64,000 bases of DNA, from contig NZ_WNLA01000004.1 of assembly GCF_009720865.1 (NCBI RefSeq), forward strand, positions 124,001-188,000, read 5' to 3'. Shown here one piece after another: positions 1 through 9,336 of this stretch. The stretch's first letter is position 1. Each line of letters starts with the position of its first letter. This DNA is from Pseudoduganella ginsengisoli. GTDB taxonomy: Bacteria; Pseudomonadota; Gammaproteobacteria; Burkholderiales; Burkholderiaceae_D. A program made the translations under genes and the position numbers. The notes under the pieces are model-generated. The model saw nothing but the letters and a program-made list of their open reading frames with translations. It was not told where the DNA came from and ran no database searches.

Positions 1-49
1 TGAAGCGGAAATCGCCGCCAACCGTGAAACGGATGCAGCGTACCGCTGA
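1..49 (+). CDS. nuoI: NADH-quinone oxidoreductase subunit I, 3' end only
   Basis: Reading frame 2 is open from the window edge to TGA at 47-49 and encodes a short tail ending in NRETDAAYR. Position directly before nuoJ and the charged tail fit the C-terminus of NuoI, the two-[4Fe-4S] ferredoxin-like subunit of the peripheral arm of complex I. The cluster-binding cysteines lie outside the window, so the call rests on gene order and on resemblance to betaproteobacterial NuoI tails. A 24-base gap separates it from nuoJ. Confidence 0.75.
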   Translation, partial: EAEIAANRETDAAYR

Positions 50-73
50 TCGCTACCAGGAAATAACAAGACT

Positions 74-697
74 ATGGACTTTACTAGTATTTTGTTTTAC
101 GTGTTCGCGACCGTGCTGGTGCTGGCGTCGCTGCGCGTGATTACCGCCCCGAACCCGGTACAGGCTGCCCTGTTCCTGGTGCTGGCGTTCTTCCAGGCCG
201 GCGGCATCTGGATGCTGCTGAAAGCTGAATTCCTTTCCATCGTGCTGGTGCTCGTATATGTGGGCGCCGTGATGGTGCTGTTCCTGTTCGTCGTGATGAT
301 GTTGGACATCAATATCGTCAAGATGCGCGAAGGTTTCTGGGGCTTCTTGCCGTTGGCTGCCCTGGTCGGCGGCGTGATCGTGCTGGAAATGGCGTCCGTG
401 CTGTGGCGCTCGTTCGGCCTGAGCGGCGCAACCGTGCCGGAAGCTGCCAGCATGATCGGCACCACCAAGGCGCTGGGCTTGCTGATCTACACCAAGTACA
501 TCTATGCGTTTGAAATTGCCGCTGCCGTGCTGCTGGTGGCCATCATTGCCGCCGTTGCACTGACCCTGCGCAAACGCAAGGACATCAAGTACTTCGACCC
601 GGCTGACGCAGTACGCGTGAAACGTAACGACCGCCTGCGCATCGTGAAGATGGCCGCTGTGAACAACCGCCCAGTAGAAACCAAGGAGGCCCCATGA
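74..697 (+). CDS. nuoJ: NADH-quinone oxidoreductase subunit J
   Basis: A 207-residue membrane protein, the usual NuoJ length in betaproteobacteria. Five hydrophobic segments are visible, with the conserved central stretch [19 protein letters not shown] (about residues 59-77), where TM3 of NuoJ carries the pi-bulge linking quinone chemistry to proton pumping. The C-terminal third is a basic cytoplasmic tail ([20 protein letters not shown]). NuoJ sits in the membrane arm of complex I beside NuoK and NuoA. The stop overlaps the nuoK start by 4 bases (ATGA), indicating translational coupling. Confidence 0.97.
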   Translation: MDFTSILFYVFATVLVLASLRVITAPNPVQAALFLVLAFFQAGGIWMLLKAEFLSIVLVLVYVGAVMVLFLFVVMMLDINIVKMREGFWGFLPLAALVGGVIVLEMASVLWRSFGLSGATVPEAASMIGTTKALGLLIYTKYIYAFEIAAAVLLVAIIAAVALTLRKRKDIKYFDPADAVRVKRNDRLRIVKMAAVNNRPVETKEAP

Positions 698-1002
698 CCT
701 TATCGCTGGCTCACTACCTGGTCCTGGGTGCGATCCTGTTCGCAATCTCGATCGTCGGTATTTTCCTGAACCGCAAAAACATCATCGTTTTGCTGATGGC
801 CATCGAACTGATGCTGCTGGCGGTGAACATGAACTTCGTCGCCTTCTCGCATTACCTGGGCGACGCAGCCGGTCAGATCTTTGTCTTCTTCATCCTGACC
901 GTGGCCGCTGCTGAATCGGCGATCGGCCTTGCGATCCTGGTGGTGATGTTCCGTAACCTGGACACCATCAATGTGGAAGACCTGGACAGCCTCAAAGGCT
1001 GA
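694..1002 (+). CDS. nuoK: NADH-quinone oxidoreductase subunit K
   Basis: A 102-residue protein with three TM helices, the standard NuoK (MrpC-like) size. The two membrane-buried glutamates needed for proton transfer in this family are visible as E38 ([13 protein letters not shown]) and E74 ([12 protein letters not shown]). It starts inside the nuoJ stop (ATGA at 694-697) and is followed after 39 bases by nuoL. It acts in the inner membrane between NuoJ and NuoN. Confidence 0.98.
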   Translation: MTLSLAHYLVLGAILFAISIVGIFLNRKNIIVLLMAIELMLLAVNMNFVAFSHYLGDAAGQIFVFFILTVAAAESAIGLAILVVMFRNLDTINVEDLDSLKG

Positions 1003-1041
1003 CCGGGATCGAAAATTTCGAATAAAAAATAAAGGTTCAAC

Positions 1042-3144
1042 ATGGCGGGGATTAACCCTAACATCCTTCTAACCGTCGCTCTGGCGCCGCTGGCAGGTTC
1101 AGCGGTGGCCGGTTTGCTCGGTACCCGGTTCTTCGGGAATCTGGTCGGCCGCACGGTGTCGCATAGCGCCACCATTCTGGGCGTGCTGATTTCGTTCGTG
1201 CTGTCTGCAATGACGCTCAATGACGTCATGCACGGCATGACTTTCAACGACACCATCTATACGTGGATGACGGTCGCGGGCATGAAGCTGGAAGTGGGCT
1301 TCCAGATTGATTCGCTGTCGGCAATGATGATGTGCGTGGTGACGTTCGTGTCGCTGATGGTGCACATCTACACGATCGGCTACATGCAGGAAGACGAAGG
1401 CTACAACCGCTTCTTCTCCTACATTTCGCTGTTCACGTTCTCGATGCTGATGCTGGTTATGTCCAACAACTTCCTGCAGCTGTTCTTCGGCTGGGAAGCG
1501 GTGGGCCTGGTGTCGTACCTGCTGATCGGCTTCTGGTTCAAGCGTCCGACCGCGATTGTCGCCAACATGAAGGCATTCCTGGTCAACCGCGTGGGCGACT
1601 TCGGCTTCATCCTGGGCATTGGCCTGCTGGTGGCGCATACCGGCACGATGAAGTACACCGAAGTGTTCGCAATGAAAGACGCGCTGGCCACGCAGACGCT
1701 GGCGTCGTTCGACTGGAACTTGCTGTCGGCTGCCTGCATCTGCCTGTTCATCGGCGCGATGGGTAAATCCGCGCAATTCCCGCTGCACGTGTGGCTGCCG
1801 GATTCGATGGAAGGCCCGACCCCGATTTCCGCACTGATTCACGCGGCAACCATGGTTACCGCCGGTATCTTCATGGTGTCGCGCATGTCGCCGCTGTTCG
1901 AACTGTCGGACACCGCGCTGTCGTTCGTGCTGGTCATGGGTTCGATTACCGCGCTGTTCATGGGCTTCCTGGGCATCATCCAGAACGACATCAAGCGCGT
2001 GGTTGCGTACTCGACCTTGTCGCAGCTGGGCTACATGACGGTGGCGCTGGGCTGCTCGGCCTATTCGGTTGCCGTGTTCCACCTGATGACCCACGCATTC
2101 TTCAAGGCGCTGCTGTTCCTGGGCGCTGGTTCCGTGATTATCGGCATGCACCACGACCAGGACATCCGCAACATGGGCGGCCTGCGCAAATACATGCCGA
2201 TCACGTGGATCACGTCGCTGCTGGGCTCGCTGGCCCTGATCGGCACGCCGCTGTTCTCGGGCTTCTACTCGAAAGACTCGATCATTGAAGCCGTTGGCGC
2301 GACGCACATCGCCGGCGCAGGTTTCGCCAAGTTTGCCGTGCTGGCAGGCGTGTTCGTGACCGCGTTCTACTCGTTCCGTATGTACTTCCTCGTGTTCCAC
2401 GGCGAAGAGCGCTTCGGCAAGGCCCATGCGCACGGCCACGATGACCACGCGCATGGCAAACACGATGCGCATGCTGCTCCGGCACATGACTCCGACGCGC
2501 ACCACGAAGAAGAAGACGACGACCACGGCCACCATGGCCTGGGCCCAGGCGAGAAACCGCATGAGTCGCCATTCGTTGTGTGGTTCCCGCTGGTGATGCT
2601 GGCCATCCCATCGGTGATCATCGGCTTCATCGCCATCGAACCGATGCTGTACGGCGAGTTCTTCAAGAACGTGATCTTCGTGAACGAAGCCCACGAAGCC
2701 ATGGCCGAACTGTCGCATGAGTTCCACCACGTGGGTGGCGCACTCGGCATGGTCAAGCACTCGGTGATGACGCTGCCGCTGTGGCTGGCCATCGCTGGCG
2801 TGGCAACCGCGTACTACTGCTACATGATCAATCCAAAAGTACCGGCCTGGTTCTACGACAAGTTCAAGGCTATCCACACTGTGCTGGATAACAAGTACTA
2901 CATGGACAAGTTCAACGAAGTGGTGTTCGCCGGTGGCGCGCGCCTGCTGGGCAACGGCCTGTGGAATGTAGGCGACCGTACCCTGATCGACGGCCTGGTG
3001 GTTAATGGTTCCGCCAAAGTAGTGGGCTGGTTCTCGTCGCTGACCCGCTTGGCGCAGACCGGTTACATCTACCACTATGCGTTCGTCATGATCCTGGGCA
3101 TCGTTGGTTTCCTGGTCTACTTCCTGCCGTTTTGGCAAGCCTAA
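1042..3144 (+). CDS. nuoL: NADH-quinone oxidoreductase subunit L, with a His-rich loop
   Basis: A 700-residue antiporter-like subunit at the tip of the complex I membrane arm. The Proton_antipo_N and Proton_antipo_M regions are clear: the FFGWEAVGLVSYLLIGFWF helix with its conserved Glu, and KSAQFPLHVWLPDSMEGPTP with its conserved Lys. The long C-terminal amphipathic helix that runs along NuoM and NuoN is present after about residue 560. Odd feature: residues about 461-505 form a loop very rich in His, Asp and Glu (HAHGHDDHAHGKHDAH and onward), longer than in E. coli NuoL. AAAGG lies ahead of ATG 1042. Confidence 0.97.
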   Translation: MAGINPNILLTVALAPLAGSAVAGLLGTRFFGNLVGRTVSHSATILGVLISFVLSAMTLNDVMHGMTFNDTIYTWMTVAGMKLEVGFQIDSLSAMMMCVVTFVSLMVHIYTIGYMQEDEGYNRFFSYISLFTFSMLMLVMSNNFLQLFFGWEAVGLVSYLLIGFWFKRPTAIVANMKAFLVNRVGDFGFILGIGLLVAHTGTMKYTEVFAMKDALATQTLASFDWNLLSAACICLFIGAMGKSAQFPLHVWLPDSMEGPTPISALIHAATMVTAGIFMVSRMSPLFELSDTALSFVLVMGSITALFMGFLGIIQNDIKRVVAYSTLSQLGYMTVALGCSAYSVAVFHLMTHAFFKALLFLGAGSVIIGMHHDQDIRNMGGLRKYMPITWITSLLGSLALIGTPLFSGFYSKDSIIEAVGATHIAGAGFAKFAVLAGVFVTAFYSFRMYFLVFHGEERFGKAHAHGHDDHAHGKHDAHAAPAHDSDAHHEEEDDDHGHHGLGPGEKPHESPFVVWFPLVMLAIPSVIIGFIAIEPMLYGEFFKNVIFVNEAHEAMAELSHEFHHVGGALGMVKHSVMTLPLWLAIAGVATAYYCYMINPKVPAWFYDKFKAIHTVLDNKYYMDKFNEVVFAGGARLLGNGLWNVGDRTLIDGLVVNGSAKVVGWFSSLTRLAQTGYIYHYAFVMILGIVGFLVYFLPFWQA

Positions 3145-3168
3145 CCGCTGACACGCAAAGAGAATAAG

Positions 3169-4668
3169 ATGCAGTCAACAATTTTATTTAGTTCAACTCC
3201 TTACCTGAGCCTGTCGATCTGGCTGCCGGTGGTATTCGGCCTGATCATCCTGGCCATCGGCAACGATTCGCGTGCCGGCCTGACGCGCGTGCTGGCGCTG
3301 GCCGGTTCGCTGGTGTCGCTGCTGCCGACGCTGCCGCTGATCACCCGTTTCGACACGGCCCATCACGGCATTCAGTTCGCAGAAAAATCCGCGTGGATCG
3401 AGCGTTTTAACATCTTCTACTGGCTGGGCGTGGACGGCCTGTCGCTGTGGTTCATTCCACTGACGGCCTTCATCACGGTCATCGTCGTGATTTCCGCCTG
3501 GGAAGTGATCCAGGAACGCGTGGCCCAGTACATGGGCGCCTTCCTGATCCTGTCGGGCCTGATGATCGGCGTATTCGCGTCGCTGGACGGCCTGCTGTTC
3601 TACTTCTTCTTTGAAGCGACCCTGATCCCGATGTACATCATCATCGGTGTGTGGGGTGGTGCGAACCGCGTGTATGCCGCGTTCAAGTTCTTCCTGTACA
3701 CGTTCTTTGGCTCGCTGCTGACGCTGGTTGCGATCATTTACCTGTACAACAAATCCGGCTCGTGGAACGTGCTGGACTGGCACCAGCTGAAACTGGGCAT
3801 GACGGAACAGACCTTGATCTTCTTCGCCTTCTTCATGGCCTTTGCGGTCAAGGTTCCGATGTTCCCGGTCCACACCTGGTTGCCTGACGTTCACGTTGAA
3901 GCGCCAACCGGCGGTTCCGCCGTGCTGGCCGCGATCATGCTGAAACTGGGCGCGTATGGCTTCCTGCGTTTCTCGCTGCCTATCGTTCCTGACGCATCGC
4001 GCGACCTGGCCTGGTTCGTCATCGGCCTGTCGCTGATCGCCGTGATCTACATTGGCCTGGTGGCCCTGGTACAGAAAGACATGAAAAAACTGGTGGCGTA
4101 TTCGTCCATCGCGCACATGGGCTTCGTGACCCTGGGCTTCTTCATGTTCAACGACATGTCGGTGCAGGGCGCCATCGTGCAGATGGTGTCGCACGGTTTT
4201 ATTTCCGGTGCGATGTTCCTGTGCATCGGCGTGCTGTATGACCGCGCCCACTCGCGCCAGATCGCCGACTACGGTGGCGTTGTGAACAAGATGCCGCGTT
4301 TCGCCGCATTCTTCATCCTGTTCTCGATGGCCAACTGCGGCCTGCCAGCCACGTCCGGCTTCGTCGGTGAATTCATGGTGATCATTGGCGCTGTGAAATT
4401 CAACTTCGTGACCGGTATCGCAGCGGCCACCGCCGTGATCTTCGGCGCGGCTTATTCGCTGTGGATGGCCAAGCGCGTGATCTTCGGCAAAGTGGCGAAC
4501 CACCACGTGGCGGAACTGACCGACATCAACAACCGTGAATTCCTGATGCTGGGCATCCTGGCAATCGCGGTGTTGGCGATGGGCCTGTATCCAGCGCCGT
4601 TCACCGACACGATGCAAACTTCGGTGGCCGACCTGCTGAAGCATGTCGCAATCAGCAAACTGCCATAA
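3169..4668 (+). CDS. nuoM: NADH-quinone oxidoreductase subunit M
   Basis: A 499-residue antiporter-like proton channel of complex I with about 14 TM helices. The essential glutamate of TM5 is E149 (FYFFFEATLIPMYIIIG) and the central lysine is K228 (FAVKVPMFPVHTWLPDVHVE). The Proton_antipo_M domain is complete, including KKLVAYSSIAHMGFVTLG. It lies 24 bases after nuoL and 13 bases before nuoN, in one transcription unit. Confidence 0.98.
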   Translation: MQSTILFSSTPYLSLSIWLPVVFGLIILAIGNDSRAGLTRVLALAGSLVSLLPTLPLITRFDTAHHGIQFAEKSAWIERFNIFYWLGVDGLSLWFIPLTAFITVIVVISAWEVIQERVAQYMGAFLILSGLMIGVFASLDGLLFYFFFEATLIPMYIIIGVWGGANRVYAAFKFFLYTFFGSLLTLVAIIYLYNKSGSWNVLDWHQLKLGMTEQTLIFFAFFMAFAVKVPMFPVHTWLPDVHVEAPTGGSAVLAAIMLKLGAYGFLRFSLPIVPDASRDLAWFVIGLSLIAVIYIGLVALVQKDMKKLVAYSSIAHMGFVTLGFFMFNDMSVQGAIVQMVSHGFISGAMFLCIGVLYDRAHSRQIADYGGVVNKMPRFAAFFILFSMANCGLPATSGFVGEFMVIIGAVKFNFVTGIAAATAVIFGAAYSLWMAKRVIFGKVANHHVAELTDINNREFLMLGILAIAVLAMGLYPAPFTDTMQTSVADLLKHVAISKLP

Positions 4669-4681
4669 ATAGGACTTAGTA

Positions 4682-6187
4682 ATGATGACTCCTGAAACGA
4701 CCCAGCAAGCGGCCAATATGGCGCCGCTGTACGCTGAAGTCTTCCTGCTGGTCGCCGCGTCGGCGATCTTGCTGATCGATATGTTCTTGGCTGAAAGCAA
4801 GCGTTCGATCACTTACGTACTGTCGTTGCTGACGCTGGCCGGTTGCGCCTTCTTCAGCCTGGCTGACTACAACACGGGCGCCACCGTCTACACGTTCAAT
4901 AACATGTTCGTGTCCGACCCGATGGCCAACCTGCTGAAACTGGCGTCGTATGGCGCCGTGGCCGTGACCCTCGTGTATTCCCGCCAGTACGCGCACCAGC
5001 GCGGCATGCTGGGCGATACGCTGGGCGGCGAGTTCTACATCCTGGCGCTGTTCGCACTGCTGGGCCAGATGGTCATGATCTCCGGCAACAACTTCTTGTC
5101 CATCTACCTGGGCCTGGAACTGATGTCGCTGTCGCTGTACGCGCTGGTGGCGCTGCGCCGTGATCACTCGGTCTCGACCGAAGCTGCGATGAAATACTTC
5201 ATCCTGGGCGCACTGGCTTCCGGCTTCCTGCTGTATGGCATTTCCATGTTGTACGGTGCGACCGGTTCGCTGGACGTGACGGAAGTGGCCTTGAAAGCCG
5301 CCAGCGGCACCATCAAGCCAACCATCCTGGTGTTTGGCCTGGTATTCGTGGTGGCCGGCCTGGCGTTCAAACTGGGTGCTGTGCCATTCCACATGTGGGT
5401 GCCGGACGTGTATCAAGGTTCGCCAACCCCAGTGACCCTGCTGCTGGGCGCCGCACCGAAACTGGCAACGTTCGCTATCTGCGTACGCCTGCTGGTGGAA
5501 GGCATGCTGCCGCTGGCTAAAGATTGGCAGCAAATGCTGATGATCCTGGCTGTGCTGTCGCTGGCTGTGGGCAACCTGACGGCAATCGCACAAACCAACC
5601 TGAAGCGTATGCTGGCGTATTCGACCATCGCGCAAATGGGCTTCGTGCTGCTGGGCCTGATGGCTGGCGTCGTGGGCGTGGACAAATCCAACGCGGCTGC
5701 CGCGTACAGCTCGGCGCTGTACTACTCGGTGGTGTACGTGTTCACCACGCTGGGTACGTTCGGCCTGATCATGGTGCTGTCGCGTCAAGGCTTCGAAGCG
5801 GACGAACTGGCTGACTTCAAAGGTCTGTCCAAGCGTTCGCCAGGCTATGCGCTGATTATGTCGCTGCTGATGTTCTCGCTGGCCGGTGTGCCGCCGATGG
5901 TGGGCTTCGCCGCCAAGTTCTCCGTGCTGCAAGCCGTACTGCAGACCGGTGCAACGTGGCTGACCGTGCTGGCCGTGATGTTCTCGCTGATCGGTGCGTT
6001 CTACTACCTGCGCGTCGTGAAAGTCATGTGGTTTGACGAACCAGCCGACACCGCTCCGATCTCCGTATTCGGCGACACCAAACTGGTGCTGGGCCTGAAT
6101 GCGCTGGCCGTGGTGGCGTTTGGTGTGATTCCTGGCCCGCTGCTGAACGCATGCCTGGCAGCGATGACCAAGACCCTGGCTTCGTAA
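4682..6187 (+). CDS. nuoN: NADH-quinone oxidoreductase subunit N
   Basis: A 501-residue antiporter-like subunit, the last classical gene of the nuo operon. Visible family features are [18 protein letters not shown] (TM5 Glu), [22 protein letters not shown] (TM7 Lys region) and [20 protein letters not shown]. Two adjacent ATG codons (4682 and 4685) could both serve as start; the first follows AGGACTTAGTA. NuoN is the proton channel nearest the NuoJ/NuoK hinge. Confidence 0.98.
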   Translation: MMTPETTQQAANMAPLYAEVFLLVAASAILLIDMFLAESKRSITYVLSLLTLAGCAFFSLADYNTGATVYTFNNMFVSDPMANLLKLASYGAVAVTLVYSRQYAHQRGMLGDTLGGEFYILALFALLGQMVMISGNNFLSIYLGLELMSLSLYALVALRRDHSVSTEAAMKYFILGALASGFLLYGISMLYGATGSLDVTEVALKAASGTIKPTILVFGLVFVVAGLAFKLGAVPFHMWVPDVYQGSPTPVTLLLGAAPKLATFAICVRLLVEGMLPLAKDWQQMLMILAVLSLAVGNLTAIAQTNLKRMLAYSTIAQMGFVLLGLMAGVVGVDKSNAAAAYSSALYYSVVYVFTTLGTFGLIMVLSRQGFEADELADFKGLSKRSPGYALIMSLLMFSLAGVPPMVGFAAKFSVLQAVLQTGATWLTVLAVMFSLIGAFYYLRVVKVMWFDEPADTAPISVFGDTKLVLGLNALAVVAFGVIPGPLLNACLAAMTKTLAS

Positions 6188-6193
6188 TTCGCT

Positions 6194-6520
6194 ATGGATA
6201 TTGGCGCCTCCAGCTGGCTGGTTATCTTGCTCGCAATTGTGGGCGCCAACCTGCCTTTCTTTAATGACAAGGTATTCGCCGTGATCGCACTGAAAGGTGC
6301 GCGCGGCGAGGCAGGGCCGTGGCACAAGCCGCTGCTGGCCCGCCTGGGCGAGTTGGCTGTGCTGTACGTTCTGGTGGGCGGCATTGCCGTCGCACTGGAA
6401 AACCGCATCGGCGGCGTGTTCCCGCAAACGTGGGAGTTTTACGCGATCACCGCCTGTTTCTTCCTCGTGCTGGCCTTCCCGGGCTTTGCCGTGCGCTACC
6501 TGCACAAACATCGTCACTAA
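6194..6520 (+). CDS. DUF2818 family membrane protein
   Basis: A 108-residue hydrophobic protein with three predicted TM helices (about 8-24, 51-71, 82-100). The N-terminus (SSWLVILLAIVGANLPFFND) is typical of DUF2818, a family found almost only in betaproteobacteria directly downstream of nuoN. It starts 6 bases after the nuoN stop, so it is co-transcribed. Its role is unknown; the constant linkage suggests a complex I accessory or assembly function, which is inference. Confidence 0.9.
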   Translation: MDIGASSWLVILLAIVGANLPFFNDKVFAVIALKGARGEAGPWHKPLLARLGELAVLYVLVGGIAVALENRIGGVFPQTWEFYAITACFFLVLAFPGFAVRYLHKHRH

Positions 6521-6561
6521 GCTGTACACTGCGGGTTTCTGAACTCAGCCGAGGAGGGCGC

Positions 6562-7119
6562 ATGGATGCGCACTTAAAAGAAACCCGCGTCAGTGGCGGC
6601 ATTGCCTATGACGGCAACTTCCTGAAAGTCCACCGCGATATCATTCGTTTACCCGATGGCAAAGAAGTCGGCCGCGAATACATCAAACACCCCGGCGCCG
6701 TGGTGATTTTGCCCGTTCTGGACAATGGCGACGTGCTGCTGGAACGCCAGTTCCGCTATCCCAATGACCGCGTGTTTATCGAACTGCCAGCTGGCAAGCT
6801 CGAAACGGATGAAGACCACCTGGAATGCGCGAAGCGTGAATTGCTGGAAGAGACTGGCTACACGGCGACCCAGTGGGATTTCGTTTGCACCATCCATAAC
6901 GCCATCGCATACTCCGACGAATTCCTCGATATTTATCTGGCGCGCGGCCTCGTGGCCGGCAAAGCGCAGCTCGACGAGGGCGAATTCATTGAAACCATCT
7001 CCATGCCGTTGGCTGATATGCTGGATGCTGTCCGCACGGGCGCCATCACGGATGTGAAAACCATTATTGGCGCCTTCTGGCTGGAAAAAATCCAGGCAGG
7101 CGCCTGGCAGCCGGGCTGA
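6562..7119 (+). CDS. NUDIX hydrolase, ADP-ribose pyrophosphatase type
   Basis: A 185-residue cytosolic protein with a complete Nudix box: G, five residues, E, seven residues, REL, then LEETGY. The segment before the box (ELPAGKLE) and the overall length match the ADP-ribose pyrophosphatase / NudF-like group, which splits ADP-ribose into AMP and ribose 5-phosphate using Mg2+. The exact substrate cannot be read from sequence. ATG 6562 is chosen because GAGGAGGGC precedes it; a longer in-frame extension upstream overlaps DUF2818 and looks non-coding. It lies 41 bases after the complex I operon. Confidence 0.9.
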   Translation: MDAHLKETRVSGGIAYDGNFLKVHRDIIRLPDGKEVGREYIKHPGAVVILPVLDNGDVLLERQFRYPNDRVFIELPAGKLETDEDHLECAKRELLEETGYTATQWDFVCTIHNAIAYSDEFLDIYLARGLVAGKAQLDEGEFIETISMPLADMLDAVRTGAITDVKTIIGAFWLEKIQAGAWQPG

Positions 7120-7122
7120 TCC

Positions 7123-7821
7123 ATGTGGAGGCTGCTGTGCCTGCTGATGGCTGCGGTTGGTTCCGCTGAGGCCGCACCGGCGCGCACGGCATTCCAGGCG
7201 CGCTGCGAAGATACGCTGGACAAGACGATTTCGGTGTTGACGGCCCAGCAAAATGGCTATTCCATTAACACGCAATTGTCGTACAAGGCGCTGACCGCGA
7301 TGGCGGGGACGGGCGGCGGCAACAGCCAGTATGTATTGGGGCTGACCAAGGCGGAATCGTGGATCCAGCTGAACCCGGTGAAGCTGCGTATCTTGCCGGA
7401 TCCGCTCAGCGGTTATGAGTGCATAGCACCGCAACTGGCCTTCAGCCTGAGTTATAAACCGTTCGTGATTTACGTGGGCAATGAATTTGCGCCGGGAACT
7501 TGCGCCTACAAGGAAGTCCTCGCGCACGAATTCCGGCACATGCAGGCTTACCTGGATCACTTGCCGAAAGCCGAACAAGTCGTGCGCGATGCACTGGCCA
7601 AGCGCTTTTCGGGCAAGCCATTTTATGCGCCACAGGGTACTGCCGTGTCTGCACTGGAACATGAAGTGCAGGCATCGTGGATGCCTTTTATCCGTAATGA
7701 AATGCAAAAAGCGGAAGTGGCGCAAGTGGCGATCGATGCGCCAGCGGAATACCGGCGCATCAGCAATGCCTGTGATGGCGAGATTCAACGTATCCTTAAA
7801 CAGGACCACAAGCGCCGCTGA
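7123..7821 (+). CDS. Secreted protein of unknown family with an HEFRH zinc-site motif
   Basis: A 232-residue protein with a signal peptide (WRLLCLLMAAVGSAEA, cleavage near residue 18). No family recognised. Residues 135-139 read HEFRH, an HExxH motif preceded by hydrophobic residues and followed by a helix, with acidic/His candidates for a third ligand at EHE 179-181 (42-44 residues later). Four cysteines after the signal peptide (C28, C100, C127 and one near C219) suggest disulfides and a periplasmic location. It starts 3 bases after the NUDIX stop and precedes ispD. Inference: a small periplasmic zincin-like hydrolase. Confidence 0.7.
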   Translation: MWRLLCLLMAAVGSAEAAPARTAFQARCEDTLDKTISVLTAQQNGYSINTQLSYKALTAMAGTGGGNSQYVLGLTKAESWIQLNPVKLRILPDPLSGYECIAPQLAFSLSYKPFVIYVGNEFAPGTCAYKEVLAHEFRHMQAYLDHLPKAEQVVRDALAKRFSGKPFYAPQGTAVSALEHEVQASWMPFIRNEMQKAEVAQVAIDAPAEYRRISNACDGEIQRILKQDHKRR

Positions 7822-7845
7822 AAGCCGCTTGGACCTGATAAAAAC

Positions 7846-8559
7846 ATGACAGAACCACTACAAACAACACGGCGCTGCGTGGCGCTGATCCCCGCTGCCG
7901 GCGTGGGCGCCCGCATGGCGGCAGGCAGTCCCAAGCAATATTTGCCCATCGCGGGCCAGCCCATGCTGCGCCTGACCGCCGACGCTTTTCTCGCCAGCCC
8001 GCTGATTTCGCATACATATATCGTCGTCAGCGAAGGCGATGGTTATATCGACGGTGTCATTTCGCCATCGGAAACCGGTGTCACGGTACTGCGCTGTGGC
8101 GGCCCGACGCGCATGGATTCCATCTTGAATGGCTTGCGCGCGGTGCGTGAACAAGTGGCCGATACCGACCTGGTGCTCGTGCATGACGCGGCCCGGCCGG
8201 GCCTGACGCCCGCGTTGATCCGCAAATTAATCGAAGGCGCGGGCGATGCGCCGGGTGGCGGATTGCTGGCTTTGCCTGTGGTAGATACAGTGAAAAGTAC
8301 GCGCGGAAGCGCGCTGGCGACCGTACCGCGCGACGGCTTGTGGCTGGCGCAAACACCGCAAATGTTTAACTACGCTTTATTATTGCGGGCATTAAGCGAG
8401 GCGCCTGATCCGTTGGCGGTTACAGATGACGCCAGTGCAGTGGAAATGCTGGGCTATTCGCCGTTATTGATTGAAGGCCATCCGCGGAATTTGAAAGTCA
8501 CATTGCCATCAGATATCCGCATTGCGGAAATGTATATGGCGCAAACTGAACAGGAATAA
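7846..8559 (+). CDS. ispD: 2-C-methyl-D-erythritol 4-phosphate cytidylyltransferase
   Basis: A 237-residue enzyme of the non-mevalonate (MEP) isoprenoid pathway; it transfers CMP from CTP to methylerythritol phosphate. The nucleotide-binding N-terminus [18 protein letters not shown] carries the Gly-rich loop, Arg and Lys of IspD. Further signatures are [24 protein letters not shown] and TVKSTRG. It is followed 2 bases later by ispF, a common pairing for these two non-consecutive pathway steps. Confidence 0.97.
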   Translation: MTEPLQTTRRCVALIPAAGVGARMAAGSPKQYLPIAGQPMLRLTADAFLASPLISHTYIVVSEGDGYIDGVISPSETGVTVLRCGGPTRMDSILNGLRAVREQVADTDLVLVHDAARPGLTPALIRKLIEGAGDAPGGGLLALPVVDTVKSTRGSALATVPRDGLWLAQTPQMFNYALLLRALSEAPDPLAVTDDASAVEMLGYSPLLIEGHPRNLKVTLPSDIRIAEMYMAQTEQE

Positions 8560-8561
8560 TC

Positions 8562-9059
8562 ATGAGTGTATTATTGCCATTTCGCATAGGCCAGGGCTAC
8601 GATTGCCACCAGTTAGTTGAGGGGCGCAAATTAATACTCGGTGGCGTGGAAATTCCGCACGTGAAAGGATTATTGGGACATTCGGATGCGGATGCTTTGC
8701 TGCATGCGATTACGGATGCGATTCTTGGTGCGGCCGCATTAGGAGATATCGGCAAGCATTTTCCTGATACGGATGCGGCCTTTAAAGGAGCAGATTCCCG
8801 CGCCTTGCTGCGCGAAGCCGCCAAGCGTGTGAAAGCCACCGGCTACGATATCGGTAATGTCGATTGCACGATTATTGCGCAGCGCCCGAAGATGGCGCCG
8901 CATATTCCTGTAATGGCGGCGAATATTGCCGAGGATTTGGGTATTTCTGTTGGCCAAGTGAATGTCAAAGCCAAGACGAATGAGCGTATGGGTTATCTGG
9001 GGCGGGAAGAGGGGATTAATGCGGAGGCGGTGGCATTGCTGATCCGGCGCGATTCCTGA
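8562..9059 (+). CDS. ispF: 2-C-methyl-D-erythritol 2,4-cyclodiphosphate synthase
   Basis: A 165-residue enzyme that cyclises CDP-methylerythritol 2-phosphate, releasing CMP. Metal ligands D14 and H16 are in GQGYDCHQL, and [21 protein letters not shown] carries the third ligand and the active-site Asp and Ser. The C-terminal part has [20 protein letters not shown], with the conserved TNE and Lys of IspF. It is the last gene of its unit and is followed by a strong intrinsic terminator. Confidence 0.98.
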   Translation: MSVLLPFRIGQGYDCHQLVEGRKLILGGVEIPHVKGLLGHSDADALLHAITDAILGAAALGDIGKHFPDTDAAFKGADSRALLREAAKRVKATGYDIGNVDCTIIAQRPKMAPHIPVMAANIAEDLGISVGQVNVKAKTNERMGYLGREEGINAEAVALLIRRDS

Positions 9060-9076
9060 TTGTTAAGGCAAGATTG

Positions 9077-9112
9077 AAAAGCCGGGGGGCAGCGATGCAC
9101 CCGGCTTTTTTT
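9077..9112 (+). terminator. Rho-independent terminator after ispF
   Basis: AAAAGCCGGG pairs with CCCGGCTTTT around a short loop, followed by further Ts, 18 bases after the ispF stop. The A-tract/T-tract arrangement could stop transcription on both strands. Confidence 0.9.
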
Positions 9113-9204
9113 CGCCAGAAATGGCGGGTTTCAGGAAGTTTCATACCATCAACTAGCGCGATCGCGCCAGGAGTTGGCATAAACTGCTGCGCTGACGTTA
9201 AATC

Positions 9205-9312
9205 CGTAGGGCGGGTTTTATAAACCCGCCATTGTTTGCGGAGCGGCGGCTTCTTAAATGGTGGAGGCAGTGGCGGACCGAAGAATGGCGGGTTCGTAGA
9301 ACCCTCCCTACG
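9205..9312. repeat. REP/BIME-like inverted-repeat element, about 108 bp
   Basis: Two 29-base arms in inverted orientation bound the element: CGTAGGGCGGGTTTTATAAA... at 9205-9233 and its near-complement ending CCCTCCCTACG at 9284-9312. Each arm is itself a hairpin; the left one is perfect (GGCGGGTTT, TAT, AAACCCGCC). It lies between the ispF terminator and the tail of the thioesterase gene, where no gene is visible. The GTAGGG-GGCGGGTT type of palindrome is known as a dispersed extragenic repeat in proteobacteria. Only one copy was noticed here, so dispersal is untested. Confidence 0.7.
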
Positions 9313-9336
9313 ACTGGGGTACGTTAGTTCGGTAGT

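Noticed and set aside
1099..3138. Long minus-strand open frame of 679 codons opposite nuoL
   Set aside because: It mirrors nuoL across its full length, is rich in His, Arg and Gln as expected of a high-GC shadow frame, and has no recognisable domain. The same applies to the long minus frames opposite nuoM (3193-4812) and nuoN (4676-6529).
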